Of a stretch of 64,000 nucleotides of DNA, positions 11,365 to 22,596 are shown piece after piece. The notes beneath the pieces are model-generated. The model saw nothing but the letters and a program-made list of their open reading frames with translations. It was not told the origin of the DNA and made no database searches. How positions within the stretch are numbered: position 1 is the first letter of the stretch; each line of letters starts with the position of its first letter. This stretch comes from Eriocheir sinensis (lineage: Eukaryota > Arthropoda > Malacostraca > Decapoda > Varunidae): assembly GCF_024679095.1 (NCBI RefSeq), contig NW_026111777.1:282001-346000 (forward strand). The letters run 5' to 3'. The translations under genes were made by a program, and so were the position numbers.

Positions 11365-12053
11365 GTGGGGTTCTTGAAAGGTCTGGAGTTCCGAAAATCC
11401 CGTAAATTCTCAGCAATAAAAAATATAAAATAAAATATCTGAAAATTGAGTTCTCAGATTCACAGCCCCTTCTAGTCACTTGTGATCTGGAGTCCTGGAG
11501 TCTTCCTTCAGTCCTCTCTCGTACCTCTCTGCTACACGCCACCTCTCATACCTTACCTCCAAGGGCTTCCCTCGCCTGTAGTACACAGACAACCTGACTT
11601 GTGGATACTACAAAGCAGGTAAACCACCACGATGGACACGTGGCGCGGAAGGTTGGTGAGGGACGTCTGCTCACGTTGAGTCTGGGAGAAAGATGGCTGT
11701 GAGAGCCTGAGAGGCCCGGCGACCAGAATCCTCACCGCCCCGGCAGCGGTCAAAATGCCAGCTCTCGCCACACTGACATCTCTTTTTTTGCATAACACTT
11801 ATACTAACGCCCTAACGGCTATGGATTATTATTTATTAATAACCTAACACATGCACTAGGTAATAGTGGGTCATGCATCCCACTCATAATTCAGCTTTGG
11901 CAATATTAACAAATATGATTTGAAATAGGTGCTGTTTCCCGCCTGCCTGGTTTCCCGCCTTGGTGATGCATCTTCCCGCTCTCTCAATCAAAATGGCGGT
12001 CACTTCCGCGGTATTTTTCCTCGGGCTATTCCTTGAATAATGAAATCACGACA
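11365..12053. mobile_element. Solo LTR of an LTR retrotransposon
   Basis: A 689-bp insertion begins TGTGGGG and ends ACGACA (TGT...ACA termini). It is flanked by a perfect 5-bp target duplication TTCTG (11360-11364 and 12054-12058). The paralogous uninterrupted LINE A3 (about 52818-52826, minus) reads GATGCTTCTGGCATTTTGC, the exact empty site. It has an AATAAA at about 11413 and no coding potential. Intra-element LTR recombination would explain the solo state. The superfamily (BEL or Gypsy) cannot be told from the LTR alone. Confidence 0.85.
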
Positions 12054-12910
12054 TTCTGGCAGTTTGCTTCCGCTCGGTGGGACAACCTGAGGATGTACTT
12101 TTCCGATTTCCCGTGGAATGATTACTGCTTCCAGGAGAGAGACCCCTCTGTGTGTGCCCAGCGTATCACAGAGGTGATCGTCTCTGGACTGGAGGCACAC
12201 ATTCCACGTTCTTTCATTACTCCTCATGCTGAAAAGCCTAGGTTTAATCACGCTTGTTCTCGTGCAATCAAGGATAGAGAGGCAGCTCACAAAAGTTACC
12301 AGAACCTTCGCACTCCTGTTAACCATGGTCTTTACATTTCTTCCCGGAATCATGCCAATCTATTTTTCGATTTACCAGAAGCTCATTCATCCATAGAAAA
12401 TGTCAAAACCTTACTTTTTCTAATTCTTCCAGAGACTGCTGGCACCTAGCCAAAAATATCTCCTCCAATTTCACTTCTTCATCTTTCCCTCCTCTCCTTA
12501 ACCCTGGCGGCAGCACCGCCGTCTCATCTATCTCTAAGGCTGAACTCTTCTCAAACTTTCTGTAAAAACTCCACTCTGAACGATTCTGCATGGGCATATT
12601 CCTCCTACTCATCCCCCCTCTGACTCCTTTATGCCTGTTATTAAGATTCTTAAGAATTATGTTTTCTATGCCCTCTCTGGCCTCAACCCTCAGAAGGCTT
12701 ATGTACCTGATGGAGTGCCTTTTATTGTCCTTAAAAACTGTGCTTCCGTGCTGACATCCTGCCTGGTCAAACCCTTTCTCCTCTGCCTGTCAACATCTAC
12801 CTTTCCTTTCTGCTGGAAGTACGCCTTCATGCAGCCTGTTCCTAAGAAGGGTGACTGTTCCAGTCCCTCAAACTACCGCCCTATAGCTTCACTTTCCTGA
12901 CTATCTAAAG
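12054..12910 (+). pseudogene. LINE A1 linker between endonuclease and RT
   Basis: The frame resumes with [18 protein letters not shown] and [19 protein letters not shown], matching copy A3 on the minus strand at 52651-52830, then SRAIKDREAAHKSYQNL. A frameshift follows, and later an N-terminal RT stretch is seen (FIVLKNC, PVPKKGDCSSPSNYRPIASLS at 12631-12900). Confidence 0.8.
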
Positions 12911-14724
12911 CTTTTGAATCAACCCTGAACTGGAAGTTTCTCAAGCATCTATCCACTTCTGACCTCCTTTCTGATCGCCTGTATCGGTTCCGCAAGGGAC
13001 GTTCTACTAGTGATCTTGCTTTCCTTACTGACTCTTCGCCATCCTCTCAGCGGTTTCGGTGAAATTGTTCATGTTGCGATAAACATATCAAAAGCCTTTG
13101 ATAGGGTCTGGCACAAATCATTGTTTTCCAAACTACCCTCCTACGGTTTCTATCCTTCTATCTGTACCTTTATCTCCAGTTTTCTCTCTGACCGATGTAT
13201 CACTGCTGTAGTAGACGGTCAATGTTCCTCCCCTAAACCTATCAACAGTGGTGTCCCACAGGGCTCTGTCCTGTCTCCCACTCTCTTTCTGTTTTTCATT
13301 GATGATCTTCTCTCCAAACCGTACTGTCCTTTCCATTCTTGCGCCGATGACTCTACTCAGCATTTCCTAACTTCTTTTGATAGAAAGCCAGCCCAACAGG
13401 AACTATACGATTCCAGGCTGGAGGCTGCAGAACACTTAACCTCAGACCTTACTATCATTTTCGACTAGGGCAAGAAGAACCTGACGTCCTTCAATGCCTC
13501 AAAAACTCAATTTCTTCACCTATCAACTCGACACAACCTTCCAAACTCCTATCCCCTATTCCTCGACAACACTAGGCTGTCACCTTCTCCTTCACTAAAC
13601 ATCCTCGGTCTATCCTTAACTCAAAATCTCAACTGGAAACTCCATATCCCCTCTCTCACTAAGTCAGCTTCGTCGAGGTTGGGCGTTCTGTATCGTCTCC
13701 GAATGTTCTTCTCCCCCGCACAGATGCTGTCCATATACAGGGGCCTTGTCCGCCCTCGTATGGAGTATGCATCACATGTGTGTGGGGGGGAGGGCTCCAC
13801 TCACACAGCTCTCTTGTTTTTTAATCAGCCCTGAACCGGAAGTTTCTCAAGCATCTATCGACTTCTGAACTCCTTTCTTTTCGCCAGTATCGGTTCCGCA
13901 AGGGACGTTCTACTGGTGTCCTTGCTTTCCTTATTGACTCTTCGTCATCCTCTCTTAGCCGTTTCGGTGAAATTGTTACTGTTACGCTAAACATATCAAA
14001 AGCCTTTGATAGGATCTGGCACAAATCCTTGTTTTCCAAACTACCCTCCTACGGTTTCTATCCTTCTATCTGTACCTTTATCTCCAGTTTCCTCTCTGAC
14101 CGATGTATCACTGCTGTAGTAGACGGTCACTGTTCTTCCCCTAAACCTATCAACAGTTGTGTCCCACACGGCTCTGGCCTGTCTCCCACTCTCTTTCTGT
14201 TTTTCATTGATGATCTTCTCTCCAAACCGTATTGTCCTATCCATACTTACGCCGATGACTCTACTCTGCATTTCCTAACTTCTTTTGATAGAAGGCCAAC
14301 CCAACAGAAACTATACGATTCCAGGCTGGAGGCTGCAGAACACTTAACCTCAGACCTTACTATCATTTTCGACTAGGGCAAGAAGAACCTGATGTCCTTC
14401 AATGCCTCAAAAACTTAATTTCTTCACCTAATAACTCGACGCAACCTTCCTAACTCCTATCCCCCATTCCTCGACAAAACTCAGCTGTCACTTTCTCCTA
14501 CACTAAACATCCTCGGTCTATCCTTAACTCAAAATCTCAGCTGGAAACTCCATATCTCCTCACTCACTAAGTCGGCTTCGTCGAGGTTGGGTGTTCTGTA
14601 TCGTCTCGGAAAGTTCTTCTCCCCCGCACTGATGCTGTCCATATACAGGGGCCTTGTCCGCCCTCGTATGGAGTATGCATCACATGTATGTGGGGGGGAG
14701 GGCTCCACTCACACAGCTCTCTTG
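12911..14724 (+). pseudogene. LINE A1 reverse transcriptase with a tandem 0.9-kb duplication
   Basis: The RT palm occurs twice in direct orientation (units about 12911-13816 and 13817-14724, period about 906 bp). Each unit has SKAFDR(V/I)WHKSLFSKLPSYGFYP, a (S/C)[13 protein letters not shown] or decayed equivalent, and the ADDST catalytic motif (CADDSTQHF at about 13340, YADDSTLHF at about 14250). Both carry the same in-frame TAG after LTIIFD and the same Gly-rich change in HVCGGEGSTHTALL, so the stop predates the duplication. The junction lies at a T-run near 13817-13822. Confidence 0.92.
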
Positions 14725-15198
14725 GACAGAGTAGAGCCAAAGGCTCTTCATCTCATCAACTTCCCTCCTCATACTGACAGTCTTCTCCCTCCGCCGCCAT
14801 GCTGCCTTTCTTTCTATCTTCTATTGATATTTTCATGCTGACTGCTCTTCTGAACTTGCTAACTGCATGCCTTCCCCCTCCCGCGGCCCCGCTGCACTCG
14901 ACTTTCTACTGTAGCTCATCTCTATATTGTCCAAATCCCTTATGCAAGAGTTAGCCAGCATCTTCACTCTTTCATCTTTTTACACTGGTAAACTCTGGAA
15001 CAGCCTTCCTTCGTCTGTATTTCCTCCTGCCTATGACTTGACCTCTTTCAAGAAGAGTGTAACAAGACACCTCTCAACCCGAAATTGACCTCTCCTTTGA
15101 CCACTCTTTACTTTTGTCTCTGTGGGAGCGGCAAGTAGCGGGCTTTTTTTTCTGCACATTTTTTGTTGCCCTTGAGCTGTCTCCTTTGTTTTAAAAAA
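14587..15198 (+). pseudogene. LINE A1 C-terminal region and 3' UTR
   Basis: It continues YRGLVRPRMEYASHV and LLDRVE.KALHLI, then loses frame. Scattered matches to the A3 C terminus follow: a Pro-rich PPPPRPRCTRL-like stretch, then SSVFPPAYDLTSFKK and HLSTRN. The UTR and poly(A) close the element. Confidence 0.75.
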
Positions 15199-15700
15199 AA
15201 TCTCCTACTCCCTTTCTAAGCCCTTTCCTCCTCTTCCCATCCTTTTCCTTCACTCCAAATAGTCCAGCTGCGTCGTCTCCTACATTACCATTCGATGAAT
15301 TCCATTTTCAAATCCGTCATTCTCTTCTTACACCCTTTCTAAGCCCCCTTCTCTTATTCCCTCTTATTTATCTTCATCTTCGTCATCCTTCATTTCACAC
15401 ACTTCACATGCACGAATTCCTCCATCATCCTTACATTTGCTCCCTTTTTCTAGTCCGTCATTCTTTTCTTACTTTACGTTTCTCTCTTTTTTTTATCCCA
15501 TCCCCTTCTGGTTCCTCTTCATAGCTTTCCCCTCGTTGTCGTTTAGTACAAACAGTTCACATGCACTGACTCATTCATCATCTTTACATTTGTTCCCCTT
15601 TTCCAATCCGTCTTTCTTTTTCTTTCACCCCTTCCCGTTCCTGGTCTTCATTGTCGTTCAGTCCAAAGAATTTTCAATCATGATTACGTATCTTCTCTTT
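15199..15700. other. No gene; pyrimidine-rich tract
   Basis: T/C-rich plus strand with no domain. The open frame here is composition-driven. Confidence 0.6.
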
Positions 15701-15707
15701 TTCCAAG

Positions 15708-15808
15708 CTGTGGACGCGAGGGTGTTTGTGACGGTGAACAGGGACTCGAAGGAAATTATAACAACCATTATTCGACGAAGCGACAAACTGTAACGCCGGC
15801 ACCGACCT
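15708..15808 (+). other. Candidate host exon (splice signals only)
   Basis: A pyrimidine-rich tract ending in CCAAG precedes 15708, and CT|GTGAGTG follows 15808. One frame is open through the donor (CGREGVCDGEQGLEGNYNN). Another gives AVDARVFVTVNRDSKEII and stops at 15793, so the segment could instead be a terminal exon. No family is recognised. AAG is a weak acceptor, and confidence is low. Confidence 0.25.
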
Positions 15809-15814
15809 GTGAGT

Positions 15815-16418
15815 GACATCCTGGTCTTGTTTAGTTGTCTGGTTCAGTGTCCGGGGTTGGGTGGCACTTGGTAGACACAGAGTAGGCTAATTTAAAATAT
15901 ACTTTCTCAGAGTGCACCTGCTCAGCACCTTAGATAGAATACAGTGCTTGGGCATGAATTGTCTAGACACATTCACGTATTAAGCTTTAGCCACCACTTT
16001 TACCTTCACACACAATCACTCTATCAGTCACTTGCCCACAGCACTTCTTCATTCACCCAGAATTGCATTAATTTAATCACTTAGCCAGTCACTCAATCAC
16101 TTAGTTTTACATGCACTTTTTCATTCCCTAACGATCTCTTTTATTGAATCACATGGCCACTTAGCGACTCATCTATTCACTCACGCACACGTTCACTCCC
16201 TCACGGCAGCAATAGTATCGTCATTTGTTCTGTCACTCGGTCACCCGGTCATCAGTCACACATTCGCACACTGTACACCTGCTGGCCTCACTGCACCTGT
16301 CACCTGCACCGTTCAGCGCCATAACAGCATTTTGTTTTCAGCGGATGGTAAAAGAGGGACGCAGATTCAATCACTTCGCTGACACCAGAAAGTAATTCAA
16401 CTTTGTGTAAAACTGGAT

Positions 16419-16420
<2 letters not shown>
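15815..16420. other. No gene; degenerate TCACT-rich sequence
   Basis: Repeated CACTCA/TCACTTAG words between about 15990 and 16260 suggest an old short-period tandem repeat. There is no coding signature. Confidence 0.4.
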
Positions 16421-16498
<78 letters not shown>

Positions 16499-16590
16499 GG
16501 AGGCGGTGGCTGAATGTTTAGCGTGCCGGCGCCGCATTCAGGAGGACCCGGGTTCGAGTCCTGCTCACCGCCACAGCTGGGATTTTCCAG
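16499..16590 (+). mobile_element. tRNA-derived SINE (type 1), 5' half of split copy
   Basis: Head GGAGGCGGTGGCTGAATG with box A, then CCGGGTTCGAGTCC (box B) and CTGGGATTTTCCAG. The sequence switches to the family D LINE 3' terminus at about 16591. The matching 3' half of the SINE is at about 20573-20759, so one SINE copy was split by the LINE. Confidence 0.85.
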
Positions 16591-16886
16591 TCATCGTCGA
16601 ATACATAGGAATACATAGGAAGAACTGACACCAGAACACCTGGCGGTCTAAGGCGAGGGTGTCTGTCTACTTCCGCTACTACTAGTAATCTACGTGTGGT
16701 AGGACAGGATAGAATAGATGAAGTCTCCTCCCCACCCACCTCTCCCTCCGGCAACGTGTCGGCAGGAAATATAGTTAGAATAGTCATATGTGCCTTTAAG
16801 GAGGAAAAGGACATGGAAAGTTTACAGTAAAGAGAGAGATAAAAGGAAATTACTAATACTCGTTACCTAAGCTGTGGGGGAAATTA

Positions 16887-17880
16887 TTAACACAAAGTCT
16901 TCAGGTTGGAGCCGTGTTGCAGTGTGCCTGAAACATACGAAAATGGCCAGTAAAATCCTATATCCCTGAAGTACTTATCTAATGAAGACTTGAAGCTATT
17001 GATACTCTGTGAGCTAACCACTGACGGCAGGAGTCTATTCCAGTGATTGACGACTCTATTATTGAAATAACTTATGCGCGCCAATGTGTTACATCTGTTT
17101 TCCTTTAACTTCACATCGTTCCTGCGTATTTTTGTGTTGCGGTCTCTGAAATTGACTATCTGGGTTAATGTTTTCGAATCTATTAAGAATTTTGAACACT
17201 TCGATTAAGTCCCCTCTTACCCTTCGCTTTTTTAACGAAAACATATCTAAACGCTTTAACCCTCATCATACGGCAAGTTACATAACACTGGAATATGTTT
17301 GGTTGCTCGTCTCTGTATCTTTTTTAGCAAAACTTGATCTTTGATATAATTCGGTGTCCAGAAATGGACGGCGGATTCTAGGTGTGGTCTTACAAATTAC
17401 TGATGGAATTTCTTCATAAGTTTCGGTGATTTATAATCAAAGTTTCTTGAGATTAATCCTCACATCATATTGGCTTTTTTTACTCTCCGCTGTACATTGA
17501 TCGCTCATTTTAAGAGTGTTACTGATAATGTCACCAACATCTTTTCTTGTTTTACTTCTCTGAGTTCATGTCCTTGAATCTAATATTTAAAGTTACGGTT
17601 GTTGTCAACAATGTGCATTACTTTACATTTATATACGTTGAAACACATTTGTCACTTGTCGCACCAGTCGGCAAGTCTTATTAAATCTGATTGAATATTT
17701 TCGCAAGTTTTACTGCTCGTTACCGTACCTCCTAATTTGGTGCTGTCGGCGAGTTTGGCGAATTTGGCGTTCACGTAAATTATGAATAGTGTTGGCCCCA
17801 GGACCGATCCTTGGGGCACGCCACTGGTTACGGGTTGCCAATCGGATGCTTCACTATTGAGAACACGCTGTTGTCCATCT
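16887..17880 (-). pseudogene. LINE D RT palm and C-terminal domain
   Basis: On the minus strand: [24 protein letters not shown], then a deletion removing the usual NDL...ISK stretch, [11 protein letters not shown] (catalytic ADDTK decayed), DKWQMCFNV and the C terminus RVVNHWNRLLPSVVSSQSIN plus SFKSSLDKYF. The last motif is the conserved CR1/L2-like C-terminal signature. Confidence 0.85.
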
Positions 17881-18262
17881 TTTTTTTTTTTTATTTTTTT
17901 TTTTTACGTCGTGGCCTATTGCGCCGGTAGGTTTCTTCCCGGTGGATCCTGAATTCCTGATGGTCGGTCCAAGGCTTCTTCCCGGTGGGGCCTGATGGTC
18001 GGTCCAGCCCGTTCTGGCGCAGGCGAGTGTTTATAGTGGCGCCATCTTGCATTGGCTCATGCTGCCCTCCCGGAGCTCATCTTTAATCCTAGAATCTAGA
18101 GTCCGGGTTGATAGGTGGTCTTCTGGACAGCATGTGGGTAGTTTTAAGCCACTAGGCGGCGGCTGAAAAATCCCAGCTTGGTGGCACCGGTCGGGGATTG
18201 AACTCGCGTCCTCCTGAACGCGGGGCCGTCACGCTATCAATTCAGCCACTGCCTCCCCACAG
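17880..18262 (-). mobile_element. tRNA-derived SINE (type 1), full length, in LINE D
   Basis: Minus-strand head GGGGAGGCAGTGGCTGAATT with box A, GAGTTCAATCC (box B), the GCTGGGATTTTTCAGCCGCC linker, the core CAAGATGGCGCCACTATAAA, two copies of the GACCATCAGGCCCCACCGGG-type module and a poly(A) tail (T-run 17880-17905). It sits in the RT of LINE D, so it is younger than that LINE. Confidence 0.9.
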
Positions 18263-18910
18263 CTGTGAACCAGTCATGAATCCACGCGCACAGATGGTTA
18301 TTTATACCGTGGGAACGCAGTTTTGTAATAAGCCTAACGTGGGAAACTTTATCAAACGCTTTATGAAAGTCTAGGTAAATTATGTCACATGGGGCTCTGG
18401 CGTCCCAGCTTGAATATACGTCATTGAAGAAAGTTAATAAGTTGGTGAAGCAAGATCGGTTACTTCGAAATCCGTGCTGATTATCAGTTATCAAATCATT
18501 TGTTTCGAGGAAAGTGATCACTTTACCCCTGATTATTTTTTCGAATAGTTTAATTATGACAGACGTAAGGCTGATAAGACGATAATTACAGGCTTGTTTT
18601 TTTATCTCCCTTTTGTTTAAAGATCGGGGTAACATTGGCTCTTTTACATGCAAGGGGCACGCTTGCCTGTGCTAATGATCTGTTGAACATTACCGTTATG
18701 GGTAATTCTAGCTGTTGGCTATATTTTCTTAATACGCGAGGAGATAAATTGTCGGGACCCGGAAATTTATTTGGATCTATTTTTTGCAGGTACGCACACA
18801 CTTCACTGATATCAATTTCGGCCAATGCAAGCTTCAGGGCCTTGAAAGATATTCCTCGGGGCGGGGATCGATATCATGTTCTCTATTGTGAATGCGCTAC
18901 TGAAGGTTGA
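18237..18910 (-). pseudogene. LINE D RT N-terminal half
   Basis: Minus-strand frames show FPGPDNLSPRVLRK, RANVTPIFKQKGDKK, YRLISLTSVI, DNQHGFRSNRSCFTNLLTFF and IIYLDFHKAFDKVSHVRLI (palm block A). A frameshift in the T-run near 18600 splits the two frames. The SINE at 17880-18262 cuts the frame after HDWF. Confidence 0.85.
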
Positions 18911-20040
18911 GTGTAGGACCGACGCCATGCCTTTATCATCGCTAACCGTGGGCCGATATTATTTTTAATAGTTTTTTTTTATGTAACTGAAAAATAACCT
19001 AGGATTTTTATTAGCCTCAAGTGATATTTTCATCTCATACTCGCGTTTCTGTTTTCTGATTTTCCTTTCGCACTCTCTCTTGATGTTGATATAATTAGTA
19101 TGATCCTGTGAATCGTGTGCCAGTTTATATTTGTTATACAGTTTTCTTTTTTCGACGATGATTGGCTTGTGGTTCTCTGCCCTTCGTGGCTTAAATGGGA
19201 TAGATTTCCTTACGCTTGCAGAGATTTGTGCAGTGAAATGGTTATGTATTTATTGAACGCTGACGGTATTGAGCAAATGGTTCCAATTTACTGATGCTTA
19301 TTCTCTTCTTAGGTCCGTAAGATTCGCTTTACTATCGGTAGGTATTGAAAGTGAGTTTTCTCTTGCTTTTTGTTGCAATATTTAAAACACATCTGATAAT
19401 GGTGTGGTCTCTGCTTGCAAATGGTTCGCCGACCTCACAGGCATTAAGGAGGTGACTGTCGGTCGTGAAGAGTAAATCAAGAAAGTTGTTTCCTCGTGTC
19501 GGCGTGGTAACTGTTTGATAAAGAAATGTGTCCTTAGCGAAGTTTATTGATCTAGAGCTTTCTCTATCGCTAGAGATGGCAGACTAGTTAACGGAGGGGT
19601 TACTGAAGTCACCGTATATTACCACATTTCTATTTCTGATAACGTTATCTATTTCTGTGTAGAGATTTCCATCACTGTCTTCATTTGATTTAGGAGGTTG
19701 GTAAATTACGCCCAGAATATACTTTTCATTATTAATCGTCACTTGTACATACAATGAAACATATGCCTTTGTCTCGGTTGTGTTAAGCTGAATGACTTAT
19801 AAATTACTTCTAGCATATATTATTACACCTCCGCCCTTTTTGTGTTGACGGCACTTAGCAAACGCATTGTAACCATTAATAGCCACTTCACTTAATTGAT
19901 ACTTGTCGCGTGTATTTAGCCATTATGTTATGGTCAAAATAAAATCGTTTTTTTCAGCAATTCCATGTATTATCAAGTGGTTACGATTTTGAATAATGCT
20001 ACGGGCATTTACATAGATATTTAATTTATTCGCCGAGTGT
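18911..20040 (-). pseudogene. LINE D endonuclease and linker
   Basis: Minus-strand stretches: NARSIIQNRNHLI (N-terminal APE block), GYNAFAKCRQHKKGGGVII, YILGVIYQPP, VVIYGDFSNPSVN (about 19600), FASRDHTII (about 19430, Ser of SDH changed to Arg) and the linker ECERKIRKQKREYEMKIS followed by NPRLFFSYIKK. Multiple stops are present. No single frame spans the domain. Confidence 0.75.
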
Positions 20041-20078
20041 GCGTCATATATCAACTGTTGTTTCACTGGAATAGTGCG

Positions 20079-20571
20079 TCAAACCTGACTATATACAACT
20101 ACTTCTACGTCATCACCCACCTGTGTGGCTGTTGACCTGACCGTTGCCTCAGTGCCCCCCCCCTGCGTGTCTGGTGACCAGACTTCCTCCTCAGCACTAC
20201 ACACCTGTACGGCTACTGATCTTACTCCCGCCCTCTCCTGTGACCTGACACTCCTACCTCCGTAGACCCCACCGTCTGGGTGTTGTCTCCTCCCAGCCAA
20301 ACCGGAAGTTTCCATACCACGTTGCCGCTGCACTTGACTCATCTTCAACTCTACCAAAACTTTGCCTTGCCTACACAATTTAGGTGAAGTCCGTCGTTAG
20401 CAAACTCTTGTCATGAATAAAGTGATCCCAGACGTCCACAAACATGACTCCCTCACTACTTCACAAATCCCTGACAGGTTCGTTAATCCCCAGAATTCTA
20501 CTGAGAATGAGGGAACTAACATCGTGCTTAGAGAGCAGACCACACACAACTGATCGCCTCCGGCCGTCCCA
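20079..20571 (-). pseudogene. LINE D ORF1 C-terminal end with SGNH block V
   Basis: Minus strand: SSLILSRILGI, FVDVWDHFIHDKSLL, then after a one-base shift DGLHLNCVG, the Asp/His block of the SGNH fold, and ARQSFGRV. It aligns with the equivalent ends in family B (22014-22130 and 48359-48541). Upstream SGNH blocks are missing, so the LINE is 5'-truncated inside ORF1. Confidence 0.75.
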
Positions 20572-20572
20572 A

Positions 20573-20759
20573 AGAATACCCACATGTTGTCCTGAAGACC
20601 ACTTATCAACCCGGACTCTAGATTATCTAAAGAGAGGCCCAAAGATGAGCCCCGGGAAGGCGGCAGCATGAGCCAAGGAAGATGGTGTCACCTGTGACAT
20701 AACTGCCTGGTACCGACCATCAGGCCCCACCAAGAAAGCCTACCGGCGAAACGTAAATA
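20573..20759 (+). mobile_element. tRNA-derived SINE (type 1), 3' half of split copy
   Basis: It starts near ACCCACATGTTGTCCTGAAG and runs through CAACCCGGACTCTAGATT, GGCAGCATGAGCCAAGG and a single GACCATCAGGCCCCACC module to GCCTACCGGCGAAACGTAAA. It completes the SINE begun at 16499. Confidence 0.85.
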
Positions 20760-20817
20760 CACACACACACACATATACACACGCCCACACACATACGATC
20801 CACACACACACACATGA

Positions 20818-20850
<33 letters not shown>

Positions 20851-20854
<4 letters not shown>

Positions 20855-21479
20855 ACCCTCACGGGGTCAAGACGTGTCACATGGCGCTCCCCATAGCAGC
20901 TACAGGGTCAGCCTGTTGACCCTTTTCCTTTTCCTTCGCTCCCCATTCCCCCGCCCCTTCTCATTCATTCGAGGAACTCATTACTCCAAAGAACTTTTTT
21001 TGTGAAATGTTGTAACGTATAGACATTCAGTGAGTGCAGTGTGTTAGTGGTGCTGGAAGGGTAGTGAGCTGTGTGTCGCCAACGCCTCGTCATCTACAGC
21101 GTCCCCGCCGACACCCTCAAGATCCGAAGGATACCATCATCTAGGTCACCCAGCAGCAGGGGAAGGTCAGTTCAGGTGGCAGGCAGTATGGAGGCCTCGT
21201 CACTCAGGTTCGGAGCAAGATGTACGGCAAATATATCAACGCTGTGCACTTGTTCCCACGGCTACATCAACCAGCCGGGCAGCACCCACCACCTGTGTCT
21301 CGCCGCCCCAGGAGCTTAGCACCTCCTTACTAAGCCTGGGTATACCTGCACCTGCACCACCACCATCGACTGTCACCTGAACCCAGCGTCTGACCTGAGG
21401 ATTAACACGTGACCTGGCCTCACCGTCATCTGAAGGGACCGCACTTTCCCCCCACTCTAGGCACCACCGCACTGCACCC

Positions 21480-21480
<1 letters not shown>
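20851..21480. other. Unassigned; TTGACCC inverted repeats
   Basis: Near 20851-20922, TTGACCC, GGGTCAA, GGGTCAG and TTGACCC occur in tandem and can form two small hairpins. The remaining sequence may be the start of the family C LINE 3' region, but no RT frame is visible. Confidence 0.35.
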
Positions 21481-21772
<292 letters not shown>

Positions 21773-22013
21773 ACAGCAATCGACATTGATGCATTACTCT
21801 TTGTGGCTGTGCTATGCAAGGCTTCTCGGAACTCCAAAGTTTGCAGGTAAAAGGACAGCGGGTCACCTGTGATCAATCTTTTGAGTCCGTCAAGCTGTTA
21901 TTTGCACTTCTTTCCGAGCCGTGATGGATGGTGTGGACCAACGGTCCGGGCACTTATACTGTTTGTTCTTGCGTCTGCTTGTGCCTCCCCCCCCCTATCT
22001 CTCTCTCTCTCTC

Positions 22014-22452
22014 GAATTCTTTACCGCCTGGAACGATTTCTACGGCCAGAGTAGACTTTTCCAAAGGGACGGCATACACCTATCCCCCATCGGGGCAGCC
22101 AGATTTGGAAGGCTCCTCAACAACGCCGTACGTAACGCCCGAACAACAAAAAACGACTCTCAGCCACGTCCTTCCATCCCGCCCGTGTAGATAGACACCA
22201 TACACCGCAACAGACTCGTAACATTGAACCCTCCAGTACCTCTATTACCAAGCTTCAAGATAACCTAAGAGTCCTTAGTTTCAATGCGCGTAGCCTAAGA
22301 AACAAATTTGATGAACTGCGATGTCTTGCTCTGACAGAAAACTTTGACGTAATTGCTATAACCGAAACATTTATCGACACCACTAATATTGATTTAAGTT
22401 CCGAATACAACATAGATGGCTACAGATTCTTCAACAATGATCGTAAACCGTA
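22014..22452 (+). pseudogene. LINE B SGNH end and endonuclease start
   Basis: FFTAWNDFYGQSRLFQRDG then IHLSPIGAARFGRLLNN is SGNH block V. After a stop, LRVLSFNARSLRNKFDEL, DVIAITETFIDT (APE Glu block) and SSEYNIDGYRF follow before a stop at 22452. The GDFN and SDH blocks are absent. Equivalent SGNH ends occur at 48359-48541 and 56460-56615. Confidence 0.85.
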
Positions 22453-22596
22453 GAGGGTGGTGTCGCCCTTTTGTCAAAAGCTACTTGCAACCTACTGACA
22501 AAACACCAAGAAACAGTAACGTTGAACATTTGTGCGTGCGAGTAAACATTGCAAAAGTCAATTTAAATACTTTCCTCCCTCACAACCGTATTCAAT

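Larger units (their letters stand above)
10600..15198 (+). mobile_element. LINE family A, near full-length but decayed (copy A1)
   Basis: In order it holds the AP endonuclease (about 10629-11364), a linker, the RT (partly duplicated) and a 3' UTR ending in a short poly(A) at about 15190-15198. The 3' UTR motif AAGTAGCGGGCTTTTTTTTC plus the GTTGCCCTTGAGCTGTCTCC block is shared with copies A2 (34718-36859) and A3 (50497-53030). A solo LTR at 11365-12053 interrupts it. Many stops and frameshifts are present. It belongs to the Jockey/CR1/I-like superfamily, and the exact clade is not resolved. Confidence 0.88.
16591..20571 (-). mobile_element. LINE family D (CR1-like), nearly 4 kb, inserted in a SINE
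   Basis: Minus-strand order: C-terminal part of an SGNH-bearing ORF1 (about 20571-20090), APE endonuclease (about 20030-19400), linker, RT (about 18830-17110), C-terminal domain, 3' UTR (16600-16880) and a terminal tandem TTCCTATGTA repeat (16593-16612). Short 3' tandem repeats are typical of CR1-type LINEs. A SINE interrupts the RT at 17880-18262. Frames are heavily broken. Confidence 0.88.
16423..20850. repeat. (CA)n microsatellite split by the SINE/LINE nest
   Basis: (CA)n at 16423-16498 ends where the type 1 SINE starts, and CA-repeat sequence resumes at 20759-20850 where the SINE ends. The SINE probably inserted into one CA repeat. Confidence 0.7.

Noticed and set aside
16501..16575. 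Functional tRNA gene (GGCGGTG...CACCGCC acceptor-like pairing, good box B)
   Set aside because: D and anticodon arms do not fold properly, and the sequence is the head of a SINE family present several times in the window.
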